A DNA stretch of 6,968 bases from Arthrobacter sp. GTDB lineage: Bacteria > Actinomycetota > Actinomycetes > Actinomycetales > Micrococcaceae. Shown here piece after piece: positions 1-6,968 of this stretch. Location of the stretch: positions 1-6,968 of the forward strand of contig JAODMS010000014.1 in NCBI GenBank assembly GCA_025464925.1. Direction: 5' to 3'. The notes beneath the pieces were generated by a model that searched no databases, had not been told where the DNA came from, and saw nothing but the letters and a program-made list of their open reading frames with translations. The position numbers were made by a program, and so were the translations under genes. The stretch's first letter is position 1. Each line of letters begins with the position of its first letter.

Positions 1-392
1 TGGCCGACCGGCTCGCGGCCGGCCCCGGTTCCAAGACCTACGGCGTGCCCTCGGTCAAGGCGGCCTGGTACAGCAGCATGCGCAAGGCCGGCGTGATCGG
101 CATGAACGTTTTCTGGCCCGCACCCAAAATCCACTCCGGCCTCGTCGCCTTCACCCGCCGCGAGCCGCCGGTCACCACCGCCACCCGGCCACAGGTCTTT
201 GCCGTCATTGATGCGGCCTTCGCGCAGCGCCGCAAGACGCTGCGCGCGGCGCTGGCGGGCTGGGCCGGAAGCGCCGCCGAGGCGGAACGCTGCCTTCGAG
301 CGGCGGGCGTTGAGCCCACCGCCCGGGGAGAGGTCATCGACATCGCCGCGTTTGCCAGGATTGCGGAAGCGCACGGGCAACCGGCGAACTGA
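1..392 (+). CDS. rsmA: Ribosomal RNA small subunit methyltransferase A, 3' part
   Basis: This is the C-terminal part of RsmA (KsgA), which uses S-adenosylmethionine to dimethylate two adjacent adenines in the 3' terminal helix of 16S rRNA during 30S maturation. The gene begins before the window. The frame is open from base 3 and gives 129 residues up to the TGA at 390-392. The fragment contains VPSVKAAWY, then [15 protein letters not shown], which corresponds to the family's F-x-P-x-P-x-V-D-S block, and later [12 protein letters not shown], which corresponds to the F-x-Q-R-R-K-T-L segment of the C-terminal helical domain. The SAM-binding motifs and the catalytic N-L-P-Y motif lie upstream and cannot be checked. 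The gene ends normally with no sign of damage. ispE follows after 78 bases, an rsmA-ispE order that is common in bacteria. Identity is confident; only completeness is unknown. Confidence 0.93.
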   Translation, partial: ADRLAAGPGSKTYGVPSVKAAWYSSMRKAGVIGMNVFWPAPKIHSGLVAFTRREPPVTTATRPQVFAVIDAAFAQRRKTLRAALAGWAGSAAEAERCLRAAGVEPTARGEVIDIAAFARIAEAHGQPAN

Positions 393-399
393 ACGCGCC

Positions 400-429
400 G
401 CCGGCGCCGGACGGGCAGAAGGCGCCGGC
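400..429 (+). terminator. GC-rich hairpin after rsmA, possible terminator
   Basis: GCCGGCGCC at 400-408 pairs perfectly with GGCGCCGGC at 421-429, giving a 9-bp all-GC stem with a 12-base loop. It starts 8 bases after the rsmA stop codon. There is no T-run after it, so it is not a classical intrinsic terminator, although many actinobacterial terminators lack a U-tract. Its position between rsmA and a likely ispE promoter fits transcript termination or attenuation. Palindromic GC strings are common in such genomes, so the role is inferred. Confidence 0.4.
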
Positions 430-435
430 CCCCGG

Positions 436-464
436 TTGGAACCGGAGCCGCCATGCCCTAGCGT
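436..464 (+). promoter_or_regulatory. Likely ispE promoter, leaderless type
   Basis: A -35-like TTGGAA at 436-441 is followed after exactly 17 bases by TAGCGT at 459-464, which fits the TANNNT form of actinobacterial -10 elements. The ispE ATG begins 7 bases after the last T of the -10 (a 6-base gap), so transcription would start at or beside the A of the start codon. The -35 hexamer lies within a near-perfect inverted repeat, CCGGTT-GG-AACCGG, at 432-445, which could be incidental or a binding site. The assignment is by hexamer match and spacing only. Confidence 0.42.
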
Positions 465-470
465 GGAGCC

Positions 471-1433
471 ATGAATGCAGTGAGAGGCCGCTTTGCCGCG
501 AGGACCGTTCGGGTCAAGGCCCCCGGCAAGGTGAACGTCTCACTGGACGTCGGACCGCTGCGGGCTGACGGCTACCACTCAGTGGCCAGCGTCTACCTTG
601 CCGTCTCCCTTTACGAAGAGGTTGCCGCCACCAGCACCGACACCGGGGAAATAACGGTCAGCATCAGCCCCGCGAGCACGCTGGACCTCGACGGCGTGGA
701 CATTCCCCTCGACGGACGCAACCTGGCGCACAAGGCGGCCGCCATCATGGCCGACGTCTCGGAACACTCCACGGGAGTCCACCTCGAAATCACCAAACGG
801 GTGCCTGTGGCGGGGGGCATGGGCGGCGGATCGGCCGATGCCGCCGCCACGCTGCTCGCCTGCGACGCGCTTTGGAACAGCGGTCTGTCCCGCGATGAGC
901 TGGCCCAGCTGGCCGCCGAACTCGGCGCGGACGTCCCGTTCTCACTCCTCGGCGGCACCGCCGTCGGGCTGGGCATCGGCGATGAACTCTCGCCGGCGCT
1001 GGTCAAGGCCCAGACCGACTGGGTCCTCGTCACGGCCGACTTCGGCCTGCCCACGCCGGAGGTTTTTCGGACCCTGGACCGGCTGCGAGCCGCCGAAGGC
1101 GTTAACATTGAGGAGCCGACGGCCGTGGATGCCAGAATCCTCAAGGCGCTGCGCGGCGGAGACGCAGACGCGCTGAGCCGTGTCCTGGTCAACAACCTCC
1201 AGCGGGCTTCCATCGAGCTGGCGCCCGGGCTCCGGGACACCCTGGGCCTCGGGGAATCGTGCGGGGCCATCGCCGGCATCGTGTCCGGCTCCGGTCCCAC
1301 GGTGGCTTTCCTGGCACACAGCCCGGCCGCAGCCGCGGGACTGGCCGAGGACCTCCGCCATCACGGCCTCGACGCCCTGGCCGTCCACGGCCCGGTGCAC
1401 GGGGCGCGCATCATCTCCGATACGCTCCTTTAG
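471..1433 (+). CDS. ispE: 4-diphosphocytidyl-2-C-methyl-D-erythritol kinase
   Basis: IspE is the cytosolic GHMP-family kinase that phosphorylates the 2-hydroxyl of CDP-methylerythritol with ATP, the fourth step of the MEP pathway to isopentenyl diphosphate. The 320-residue product is slightly longer than the E. coli enzyme. Visible landmarks are KAPGKVNVSL (17-26), with Lys20 at the position of the family's substrate-side lysine; RADGYH (31-36); the glycine-rich ATP loop PVAGGMGGGSADAA (112-125); GADVPFSLLGG (152-162), with Asp154 in the catalytic-base position; and the C-terminal GHMP motif GSGPTVAF (273-280). All key residues are present. Start choice: ATG at 471 has a GGAG only 2 bases upstream, too close for a normal Shine-Dalgarno, but it fits leaderless translation. 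An in-frame GTG at 480 would sit 11 bases from the same GGAG and is the alternative. The gene ends in tandem TAG TAG stops. In this pathway it supplies isoprenoid carriers and quinones. Confidence 0.96.
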   Translation: MNAVRGRFAARTVRVKAPGKVNVSLDVGPLRADGYHSVASVYLAVSLYEEVAATSTDTGEITVSISPASTLDLDGVDIPLDGRNLAHKAAAIMADVSEHSTGVHLEITKRVPVAGGMGGGSADAAATLLACDALWNSGLSRDELAQLAAELGADVPFSLLGGTAVGLGIGDELSPALVKAQTDWVLVTADFGLPTPEVFRTLDRLRAAEGVNIEEPTAVDARILKALRGGDADALSRVLVNNLQRASIELAPGLRDTLGLGESCGAIAGIVSGSGPTVAFLAHSPAAAAGLAEDLRHHGLDALAVHGPVHGARIISDTLL

Positions 1434-1438
1434 TAGCT

Positions 1439-1469
1439 TTGACCGTATTTTTGTATTTATTTCCAGACT
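1439..1469 (+). promoter_or_regulatory. Possible promoter in AT-rich spacer before the ABC-F gene
   Basis: TTGACC at 1439-1444 matches the -35 consensus at five of six positions. The best -10 behind it is CAGACT at 1464-1469, which keeps the important second-position A and final T but requires a long 19-base spacer. The spacer region is strikingly T-rich for this genome. Start of transcription would be near 1476, leaving a leader of about 17 bases. This is weak support for a dedicated promoter; read-through from ispE is equally possible. Confidence 0.28.
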
Positions 1470-1492
1470 TTTAACGAAGAAAGCAGTTCCCA

Positions 1493-3322
<1,830 letters not shown>

Positions 3323-3330
3323 CCGCCAGG

Positions 3331-3348
3331 CCGGTTCCGGTGAACCGG
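3331..3348 (+). terminator. Hairpin just after the ABC-F gene
   Basis: CCGGTTC (3331-3337) and GAACCGG (3342-3348) form a perfect 7-bp stem with a 4-base loop, 8 bases after the ABC-F stop codon. No T-run follows. Position makes it the best candidate for ending the ABC-F transcript, but without a U-tract the call stays tentative. Confidence 0.4.
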
Positions 3349-3384
3349 GTGCGGCGCTGCGGGCCTTTCCTCCAGGGCCTGGAA

Positions 3385-3405
3385 GGCGGACGGGGGCACT
3401 CCGCC
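3385..3405 (+). terminator. Second hairpin between the ABC-F gene and tRNA-Gln
   Basis: GGCGGA (3385-3390) pairs with TCCGCC (3400-3405) across a 9-base loop. It lies 36 bases beyond the first hairpin and, like it, has no T-tail. It may act with the first as a tandem terminator, or simply reflect GC-rich sequence. The remainder of 3406-3479 holds no gene that I can see. Confidence 0.25.
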
Positions 3406-3451
3406 GGCCTGAGTCGCAGGACCACCAAGCTTCATGGCAGAATTGGTTCTC

Positions 3452-3480
3452 GTGCCACAGGCTCAACGCCTGGGTATGAT
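3452..3480 (+). promoter_or_regulatory. Promoter-like hexamers overlapping the tRNA 5' end
   Basis: TATGAT (3475-3480) matches the -10 consensus at five of six positions, and GTGCCA (3452-3457) matches the -35 at four of six, with an ideal 17-base spacer. The -10 ends on the first base of the tRNA, so transcripts from it would start near base 3487, inside the tRNA. It could therefore not make the tRNA but might feed glmU. It may also be a chance match, and the true tRNA promoter would then lie further upstream, where only a weak CAGAAT (3438-3443) is visible. Confidence 0.27.
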
Positions 3481-3551
3481 CCGCCCTGGTGTAATGGCAG
3501 CACCCCGGCCTTTGGAGCCGTGGAGTATAGGTTCGAGTCCTATGGGCGGAA
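3480..3551 (+). tRNA. tRNA-Gln (anticodon TTG)
   Basis: A full cloverleaf can be drawn. The acceptor stem is TCCGCCC (3480-3486) with GGGCGGA (3544-3550) and discriminator A3551. The D stem is GTG (3489-3491) with CAC (3501-3503) around a loop containing GG. The anticodon stem is CCGGC (3505-3509) with GCCGT (3517-3521), enclosing the 7-base loop CTTTGGA with anticodon TTG at 3512-3514, which reads glutamine CAA codons. The variable loop is 3522-3526. The T stem ATAGG (3527-3531) pairs with CCTAT (3539-3543) around loop TTCGAGT. One stem position, 27:43 at the outer end of the anticodon stem, is a C-U mismatch. The 3' CCA is not encoded and must be added enzymatically. It sits 100 bases upstream of glmU on the same strand and may share its transcript. 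Confidence 0.96.
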
Positions 3552-3556
3552 CTGTC

Positions 3557-3593
3557 GTGGATCAGCAGGGGCCGCAGAGGTGGCCGGATCCGC
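3557..3593 (+). other. Possible stem-loop after tRNA-Gln
   Basis: GTGGATC (3557-3563) can pair with GATCCGC (3587-3593) with one G-U pair, and inside it GGCC (3570-3573) can pair with GGCC (3582-3585). This two-tier hairpin starts 5 bases after the mature tRNA end. It could help 3' processing, or partly terminate the tRNA transcript before glmU. There is no T-run. It is a fold drawn by eye, with no energy calculation. Confidence 0.25.
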
Positions 3594-3607
3594 CAGGCAG
3601 AGGCACC

Positions 3608-3644
3608 GAGCCAAGCCACTGAGCAAGCCATTAAGCAAGGAGAG
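3608..3644 (+). repeat. Degenerate tandem repeat before the glmU start
   Basis: Three consecutive units of 12-13 bases are visible: GAGCCAAGCCACT (3608-3620), GAGCAAGCCATT (3621-3632) and AAGCAAGGAGAG (3633-3644). The last contains the glmU ribosome binding site AAGGAG. The first two units differ by one indel and one substitution; the third is more diverged. It resembles a local slippage duplication of a purine-rich, unstructured leader segment. Confidence 0.5.
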
Positions 3645-3651
3645 CCCGTAC

Positions 3652-5151
3652 GTGAGCCCCGAGAATACCGGCCCCGCCGCCGTCATCATCCTCGCTGCAG
3701 GTGCCGGTACCCGGATGAAGTCCCGTACCCCCAAGATTCTCCACGAGATCGGCGGCCGGTCCCTCGTCGGCCACGCACTGCACGCCGCCCGCACCATCCG
3801 TCCGCAGGAGCTGGCGCTCGTTGTCAGGCACGAACGTGACCTCGTGGCCTCACACCTGGCCGCCTTGGACCCGGATGCCCTGATTGTTGACCAGGACGAG
3901 GTGCCCGGCACCGGCCGCGCCGTGGAAGCCGCCCTTGCGGCGCTCGACGCGCTGGACCCCGAGAGGCCGCTCACCGGAACCGTCGTGGTCACTTATGGCG
4001 ACGTCCCCCTGCTCACGGGGCAGTTGCTGGCCGACCTGGTCGCCGCCCATGAGGCGGACGGCAACGCCGTGACCGTCCTTACCGCCGTCCTGGACGACGC
4101 CACCGGCTACGGACGGATCCTCCGGGCCACGGACGGAACGGTGACGGGCATCCGGGAGCACAAGGACGCGACGGAAGCGGAACGCGGGATCCGGGAGATC
4201 AACTCGGGCATCTATGCGTTTGACGCCGCCGTGCTGCGCGACTCGCTGGTGCACGTCACCACCGATAACGCCCAGGGCGAAAAGTATCTCACCGATGTTC
4301 TGGGCCTGGCGCGCACCGCCGGCGGCCGCGTAGCCGCTGTCGTCACGGAAGACCGCTGGCAGGTTGAAGGCGCCAATGACCGCGTACAGCTCTCGGCCCT
4401 CGGCGCCGAACACAACAGGCGCACCGTCGAGGCCTGGATGCGGGCCGGTGTCACGGTCGTGGATCCTGCCACCACCTGGATTGACTCCACCGTCACGCTG
4501 GACGAGGATGTGCGCTTGCTGCCCAACACCCAGCTCCACGGCGCCACCACGGTGGCGCGGGACGCCGTCGTCGGCCCCGACACGACCCTGACCGACGTCC
4601 GCGTCGGCGAGGGCGCCAAGGTGACCCGTACGCACGGCTCGGGCTCCACGATCGGCGCGCACTCAAGCGTCGGACCGTTCACGTACCTGCGCCCTGGCAC
4701 CGTCCTGGGCGAGACCGGCAAGATTGGCGCCTTCTACGAGACCAAGAACGTCACCATCGGCCGCGGTTCCAAGCTCTCGCATCTCGGCTATGCTGGCGAC
4801 GCGGAGATCGGCGAAGACACCAACATCGGCTGCGGCAACATCACGGCCAACTATGACGGCGAGAAGAAGCATCGCACGGTCATCGGCTCCGGGGTGCGCA
4901 CCGGCTCCAACACCGTCTTCGTGGCCCCCGTCCAGGTGGGCGATGGCGCCTACAGCGGCGCCGGCGCAGTGATCCGCCAGGACGTTCCGGCGGGCGCCTT
5001 GGCCGTGTCCCTGGTCCAGCAGCGTAACTCGGTAGGCTGGGTCGCCGCGAACCGTCCGGGCACGCTTTCCGCCGCGCTGGCCGAGGCCGCAGGTTCTCCG
5101 GTGGCCACCCCATCATCCTCCAGTACTCCCGCATCGACAGAAGAGGGCTAG
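3652..5151 (+). CDS. glmU: Bifunctional GlcN-1-P acetyltransferase / GlcNAc-1-P uridyltransferase
   Basis: GlmU makes UDP-N-acetylglucosamine in the cytosol for peptidoglycan and other glycans: its C-terminal domain acetylates glucosamine-1-phosphate from acetyl-CoA, then its N-terminal domain adds UMP from UTP. The N-terminal pyrophosphorylase has LAAGAGTRMKS (14-24), TPKIL with Lys28, GTGRAV (86-91), YGDVPL (115-120, metal-binding Asp117), GYGRI (152-156), INSGIYAF (183-190) and VEGAND (238-243, metal-binding Asn242). From about 265 to 460 it is a left-handed beta-helix of hexapeptide repeats, with YLRPGT (345-350), ETKN (363-366), LSHLGYAGDAEIG (375-387, catalytic-position His377) and NIGCGNITANYDG (391-403). 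All catalytic positions are intact. The 499-residue length and the Ser/Thr-rich tail (about 482-499) match longer actinobacterial forms rather than the shorter E. coli one. The start is GTG at 3652 with AAGGAG (3637-3642) 9 bases upstream. The frame stays open upstream through the tRNA, but that is not coding. Confidence 0.97.
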   Translation: MSPENTGPAAVIILAAGAGTRMKSRTPKILHEIGGRSLVGHALHAARTIRPQELALVVRHERDLVASHLAALDPDALIVDQDEVPGTGRAVEAALAALDALDPERPLTGTVVVTYGDVPLLTGQLLADLVAAHEADGNAVTVLTAVLDDATGYGRILRATDGTVTGIREHKDATEAERGIREINSGIYAFDAAVLRDSLVHVTTDNAQGEKYLTDVLGLARTAGGRVAAVVTEDRWQVEGANDRVQLSALGAEHNRRTVEAWMRAGVTVVDPATTWIDSTVTLDEDVRLLPNTQLHGATTVARDAVVGPDTTLTDVRVGEGAKVTRTHGSGSTIGAHSSVGPFTYLRPGTVLGETGKIGAFYETKNVTIGRGSKLSHLGYAGDAEIGEDTNIGCGNITANYDGEKKHRTVIGSGVRTGSNTVFVAPVQVGDGAYSGAGAVIRQDVPAGALAVSLVQQRNSVGWVAANRPGTLSAALAEAAGSPVATPSSSSTPASTEEG

Positions 5152-5156
5152 CAATA

Positions 5157-6137
5157 ATGAGCGAAATTACGGCACACGGCGAGAAGAAGCTGGTGCTTGC
5201 CGCCGGGCGCGCACATCCCGAGCTGGCCAAGGAGATCGCCAAGGAGCTGGGAACGGAACTGTTGCCGCTCGATGCCTACGATTTCGCCAACGGGGAGATC
5301 TATGTGCGGGCCGGCGAGAGCGTCCGCGGCACCGATGCCTTCGTCATCCAGGCGCACCCGGCGCCGCTGAACAACTGGCTCATGGAACAGCTGATCATGA
5401 TCGATTCGCTCAAGCGGGCCTCCGCCAAGCGCATCACCGTGGTTTCGCCCTTCTACCCCTACGCCCGCCAGGACAAGAAGGGGCGCGGCCGCGAGCCGAT
5501 CTCGGCACGCCTCGTCGCGGATCTGTACAAGACCGCTGGCGCTGACCGGATCATGAGCGTTGACCTGCACACGTCGCAGATCCAGGGCTTCTTCGACGGT
5601 CCCGTGGACCACCTGATGGCCATCCCGCTGCTGGCGGAGTACATCCGCACCCGGGTCGCTGCCGACAACATCACCGTTGTCTCCCCGGACACCGGCCGGG
5701 TCCGGGTCGCCGAGCAATGGGCCGAACGTCTCGGCGGAGCGCCGCTGGCGTTCGTCCACAAGAGCCGTGACCTCACCGTCCCGAACCAGGCTGTCTCCAA
5801 GACCGTGGTGGGACAGGTCGAAGGCCGGACCTGCGTCCTGATCGATGACATGATCGACACCGGTGGAACCATTTCCGGCGCGGTCCAGGTGCTTAAGAAC
5901 GCCGGCGCCAAGGACGTCATCATCGCAGCAACCCACGCGGTCTTCTCCGATCCCGCGGCCAAGCGCCTCTCCGAATCCGGCGCCCGCGAGGTTGTCGTGA
6001 CGGATACCCTGCCGATCTCGGCCGACAAGCGCTTCCCGCAGCTCACCGTGCTCTCCATCGCACCGCTGATCGCCCGCGCCATCCGCGAAGTGTTCGACGA
6101 CGGCTCCGTCACCAGCCTGTTCGACGGCAACGCCTAG
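5157..6137 (+). CDS. prs: Ribose-phosphate pyrophosphokinase (PRPP synthase)
   Basis: Prs transfers pyrophosphate from ATP to ribose-5-phosphate, making PRPP for purines, pyrimidines, histidine, tryptophan and NAD, and in actinobacteria also for the arabinan donor pathway where that exists. The 326-residue product is a standard class I enzyme. It shows DFANGEIYVR (42-51), SPFYPYARQDKKGRGREPIS (97-116) covering the ATP-contacting loop, DLHTSQIQGFFD (136-147, His138), SPDTGRVRVAEQWA (176-189), the flexible-loop KSRD (202-205), and the PRPP/ribose-phosphate loop VLIDDMIDTGGT (227-238). The RVRVAEQW variant is typical of actinobacterial Prs. The ATG follows glmU by 5 bases, and its site GAGGG (5143-5147) lies within the last codons of glmU, so translation is probably coupled. 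Pairing with glmU is a conserved arrangement supplying nucleotide and envelope precursors. No anomaly is visible. Confidence 0.97.
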   Translation: MSEITAHGEKKLVLAAGRAHPELAKEIAKELGTELLPLDAYDFANGEIYVRAGESVRGTDAFVIQAHPAPLNNWLMEQLIMIDSLKRASAKRITVVSPFYPYARQDKKGRGREPISARLVADLYKTAGADRIMSVDLHTSQIQGFFDGPVDHLMAIPLLAEYIRTRVAADNITVVSPDTGRVRVAEQWAERLGGAPLAFVHKSRDLTVPNQAVSKTVVGQVEGRTCVLIDDMIDTGGTISGAVQVLKNAGAKDVIIAATHAVFSDPAAKRLSESGAREVVVTDTLPISADKRFPQLTVLSIAPLIARAIREVFDDGSVTSLFDGNA

Positions 6138-6146
6138 CACCGTCGC

Positions 6147-6187
6147 CCGGTGCCGGGCCCGGTTTTCGGAACGGGGCCCGGCACTGG
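6147..6187 (+). terminator. Strong hairpin terminator after prs
   Basis: CCGGTGCCGGGCCC (6147-6160) pairs with GGGCCCGGCACTGG (6174-6187) to make a 14-bp stem with a single G-U pair, and GTT/AAC can extend it inside the 13-base loop. It begins 10 bases after the prs stop codon. The sequence after it has no T-run, as is frequent in actinobacterial terminators. It most likely ends the glmU-prs transcript and insulates rplY. Confidence 0.75.
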
Positions 6188-6205
6188 TAGCCTTATACCG
6201 AAACC

Positions 6206-6375
6206 TTGGCGAGGGAGAGCACCGGTAATCCGTATTCACGGCTAACCGGGCTGCTGGTCTCCGTTATCGACTGGGTCTGAATCTCCCTTCGGAAGGGCGG
6301 CCGTACGGCCACCCGGCGTAGAAGGTCGCAAACAGACCTCCGCCCTCGCTGAACACCGCTAGTCCACTAGGAGAT
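6206..6375 (+). promoter_or_regulatory. Candidate structured leader RNA of rplY
   Basis: The 5' region of rplY is long, non-coding and rich in pairing potential. TTGGCGAGGG (6206-6215) can pair with CCCTCGCTGA (6343-6352), two pairs being G-U, closing the whole region. Inside are a hairpin CCGGT/ACCGG (6222-6226, 6245-6249) continued by CCGT/ACGG (6230-6233, 6238-6241) across a symmetric 3x3 internal loop; CCCTT/AAGGG (6285-6297); the palindrome GGCCGTACGGCC (6299-6310); and AGGTC/GACCT (6323-6327, 6335-6339), extendable by GGCG/CGCC (6315-6318, 6341-6344). ATCTCC (6281-6286) is complementary to GGAGAT (6370-6375), which contains the rplY ribosome binding site. Ribosomal proteins often repress their own mRNA through such leaders, so autoregulation by bL25 is a reasonable inference, but not shown. 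No known riboswitch was recognised. Confidence 0.42.
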
Positions 6376-6379
6376 ACCC

Positions 6380-6968
6380 ATGGCTGAGCAGAAGCTCGCA
6401 GCAGAAGTACGCACCGAATTCGGCAAGGGGTTCGCCCGCCGCGCCCGCATGGCCGGCCAGATCCCGGCAGTTATCTACGGCCACGGCGCAGAGCCGATCC
6501 ACATCACCCTGCCGGCCAAGTCCACCACCCTGGCCGTCCGCGTCGCCAACGCCCTGCTGTCCCTGGACATCAACGGCGAAGAGCACCTGGCCCTGGTCAA
6601 GGACATCCAGCGCGACCCGATCAAGCAGATCATCGAGCACCTGGACCTCCTGACCGTCCGCACCGGCGAGAAGGTCACCGTGGATGTTCCTGTGCACCTG
6701 AACGGCGAGCTTGCCCCGGGCAACGCCTACAACCAGGAAATGACCGTTGTTTCCCTCGAAGCCGAGGCGACCCACTTGCCGACCTCCGTCGAAGTCAGCA
6801 TCGAGGGCCGCGTCGCCGGCGAGCACATCCACGCTTCCGATCTGGTCCTGCCGAAGGGTTCCATCCTGCTGGCCGACCCCGAGTCCCTCGTGGTGCACAT
6901 CTCCGAGGCCACTGAGGTCTCCGAGGAAGAGGCATCGGCTGACACCACGGCTGGTTCCTCCGTCGCAG
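6380..6968 (+). CDS. rplY: 50S ribosomal protein bL25 (CTC/TL5 type), 3' end missing
   Basis: bL25 binds loop E of 5S rRNA in the central protuberance of the large subunit; the longer CTC/TL5 form, which carries an extra C-terminal beta domain, has also been linked to general stress in some bacteria. The window contains 196 codons with no stop, so the gene runs past the right edge. The N-terminal 5S-binding domain (about 1-92) has RTEFGKGFARRAR (11-23), IPAVIYG (28-34) and VKDIQRDPIKQIIEHLDLL (73-91). The C-terminal domain (about 97-176) includes VDVPVHLNGE (101-110) and PKGSILLADPESLVVHI (158-174). An acidic Ser/Ala/Thr-rich tail begins near 177, as in other actinobacterial copies. The ATG at 6380 has a good TAGGAG (6368-6373) 6 bases upstream. 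In related genomes pth usually follows, which cannot be checked here. Confidence 0.95.
   Translation, partial: MAEQKLAAEVRTEFGKGFARRARMAGQIPAVIYGHGAEPIHITLPAKSTTLAVRVANALLSLDINGEEHLALVKDIQRDPIKQIIEHLDLLTVRTGEKVTVDVPVHLNGELAPGNAYNQEMTVVSLEAEATHLPTSVEVSIEGRVAGEHIHASDLVLPKGSILLADPESLVVHISEATEVSEEEASADTTAGSSVA

Noticed and set aside
480..482. GTG as the ispE start codon
   Set aside because: GGAG lies 11 bases upstream, so it is possible, but ATG 471 fits the leaderless promoter geometry and keeps the usual N-terminus. It is mentioned as an alternative only.
3434..3622. Small plus-strand open frame across the tRNA
   Set aside because: It reads through the tRNA cloverleaf, has no ribosome binding site of note, and its peptide is unlike any family I recognise.
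3850..4662. 270-residue minus-strand open frame opposite glmU
   Set aside because: Same explanation: complement of codon-biased glmU, with Gly/Val/Asp/Arg-rich composition and no domain.
6194..6199. TATACC as the rplY -10 element
   Set aside because: Its position would put the start near 6206, at the base of the leader helix, which is attractive. But it lacks the final T, and the -35 area falls in the terminator stem with no TTGACA-like sequence, so it is not listed as a feature.
5148..6239. 363-residue open frame on the minus strand opposite prs
   Set aside because: Its sequence is a shadow of prs caused by GC-rich third positions: low-complexity Gly/Asp/Val/Arg composition, no recognisable motif, and it covers a confidently identified gene.
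6138..6379. A small gene or uORF between prs and rplY
   Set aside because: No start codon with a ribosome binding site opens a convincing short frame here; the region is better explained as terminator plus leader RNA.

Overview
The window is GC-rich, densely coding and entirely on the + strand. Protein sequences and gene order point to a high-GC actinobacterium, most like Arthrobacter and relatives (Micrococcaceae). That assignment rests on recognising the proteins, not on a database search. No mobile element, CRISPR array, integrase or foreign-looking gene is visible; this is a conserved housekeeping region.

Layout: (1) 1-392, the 3' end of rsmA (16S rRNA dimethyladenosine transferase). (2) 393-470, a short gap with a strong GC hairpin and a likely promoter. 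(3) 471-1433, ispE (4-diphosphocytidyl-2-C-methyl-D-erythritol kinase of the MEP isoprenoid pathway). (4) 1434-1492, a short AT-rich spacer. (5) 1493-3322, a two-domain ABC-F ATPase resembling Uup. (6) 3323-3651, a non-coding stretch with hairpins, a tRNA-Gln (anticodon TTG) at 3480-3551 and a small degenerate repeat. (7) 3652-5151, glmU, whose GTG start follows a good ribosome binding site. (8) 5157-6137, prs, 5 bases after glmU with its ribosome binding site inside the end of glmU. (9) 6138-6379, 242 non-coding bases with a strong terminator-like hairpin and a structured leader. (10) 6380 to the window end, rplY (bL25, CTC/TL5 type), cut off at its 3' end.

Themes: ribosome biogenesis and translation (RsmA, the ABC-F protein, tRNA-Gln, bL25) are interleaved with envelope and precursor supply (IspE toward isoprenoid carriers, GlmU making UDP-GlcNAc, Prs making PRPP). 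glmU and prs are almost certainly one translationally coupled operon.

I found no new multi-gene system. The points most worth checking are regulatory: a probable leaderless start for ispE, and an extensively foldable leader ahead of rplY that could be an autoregulatory RNA.
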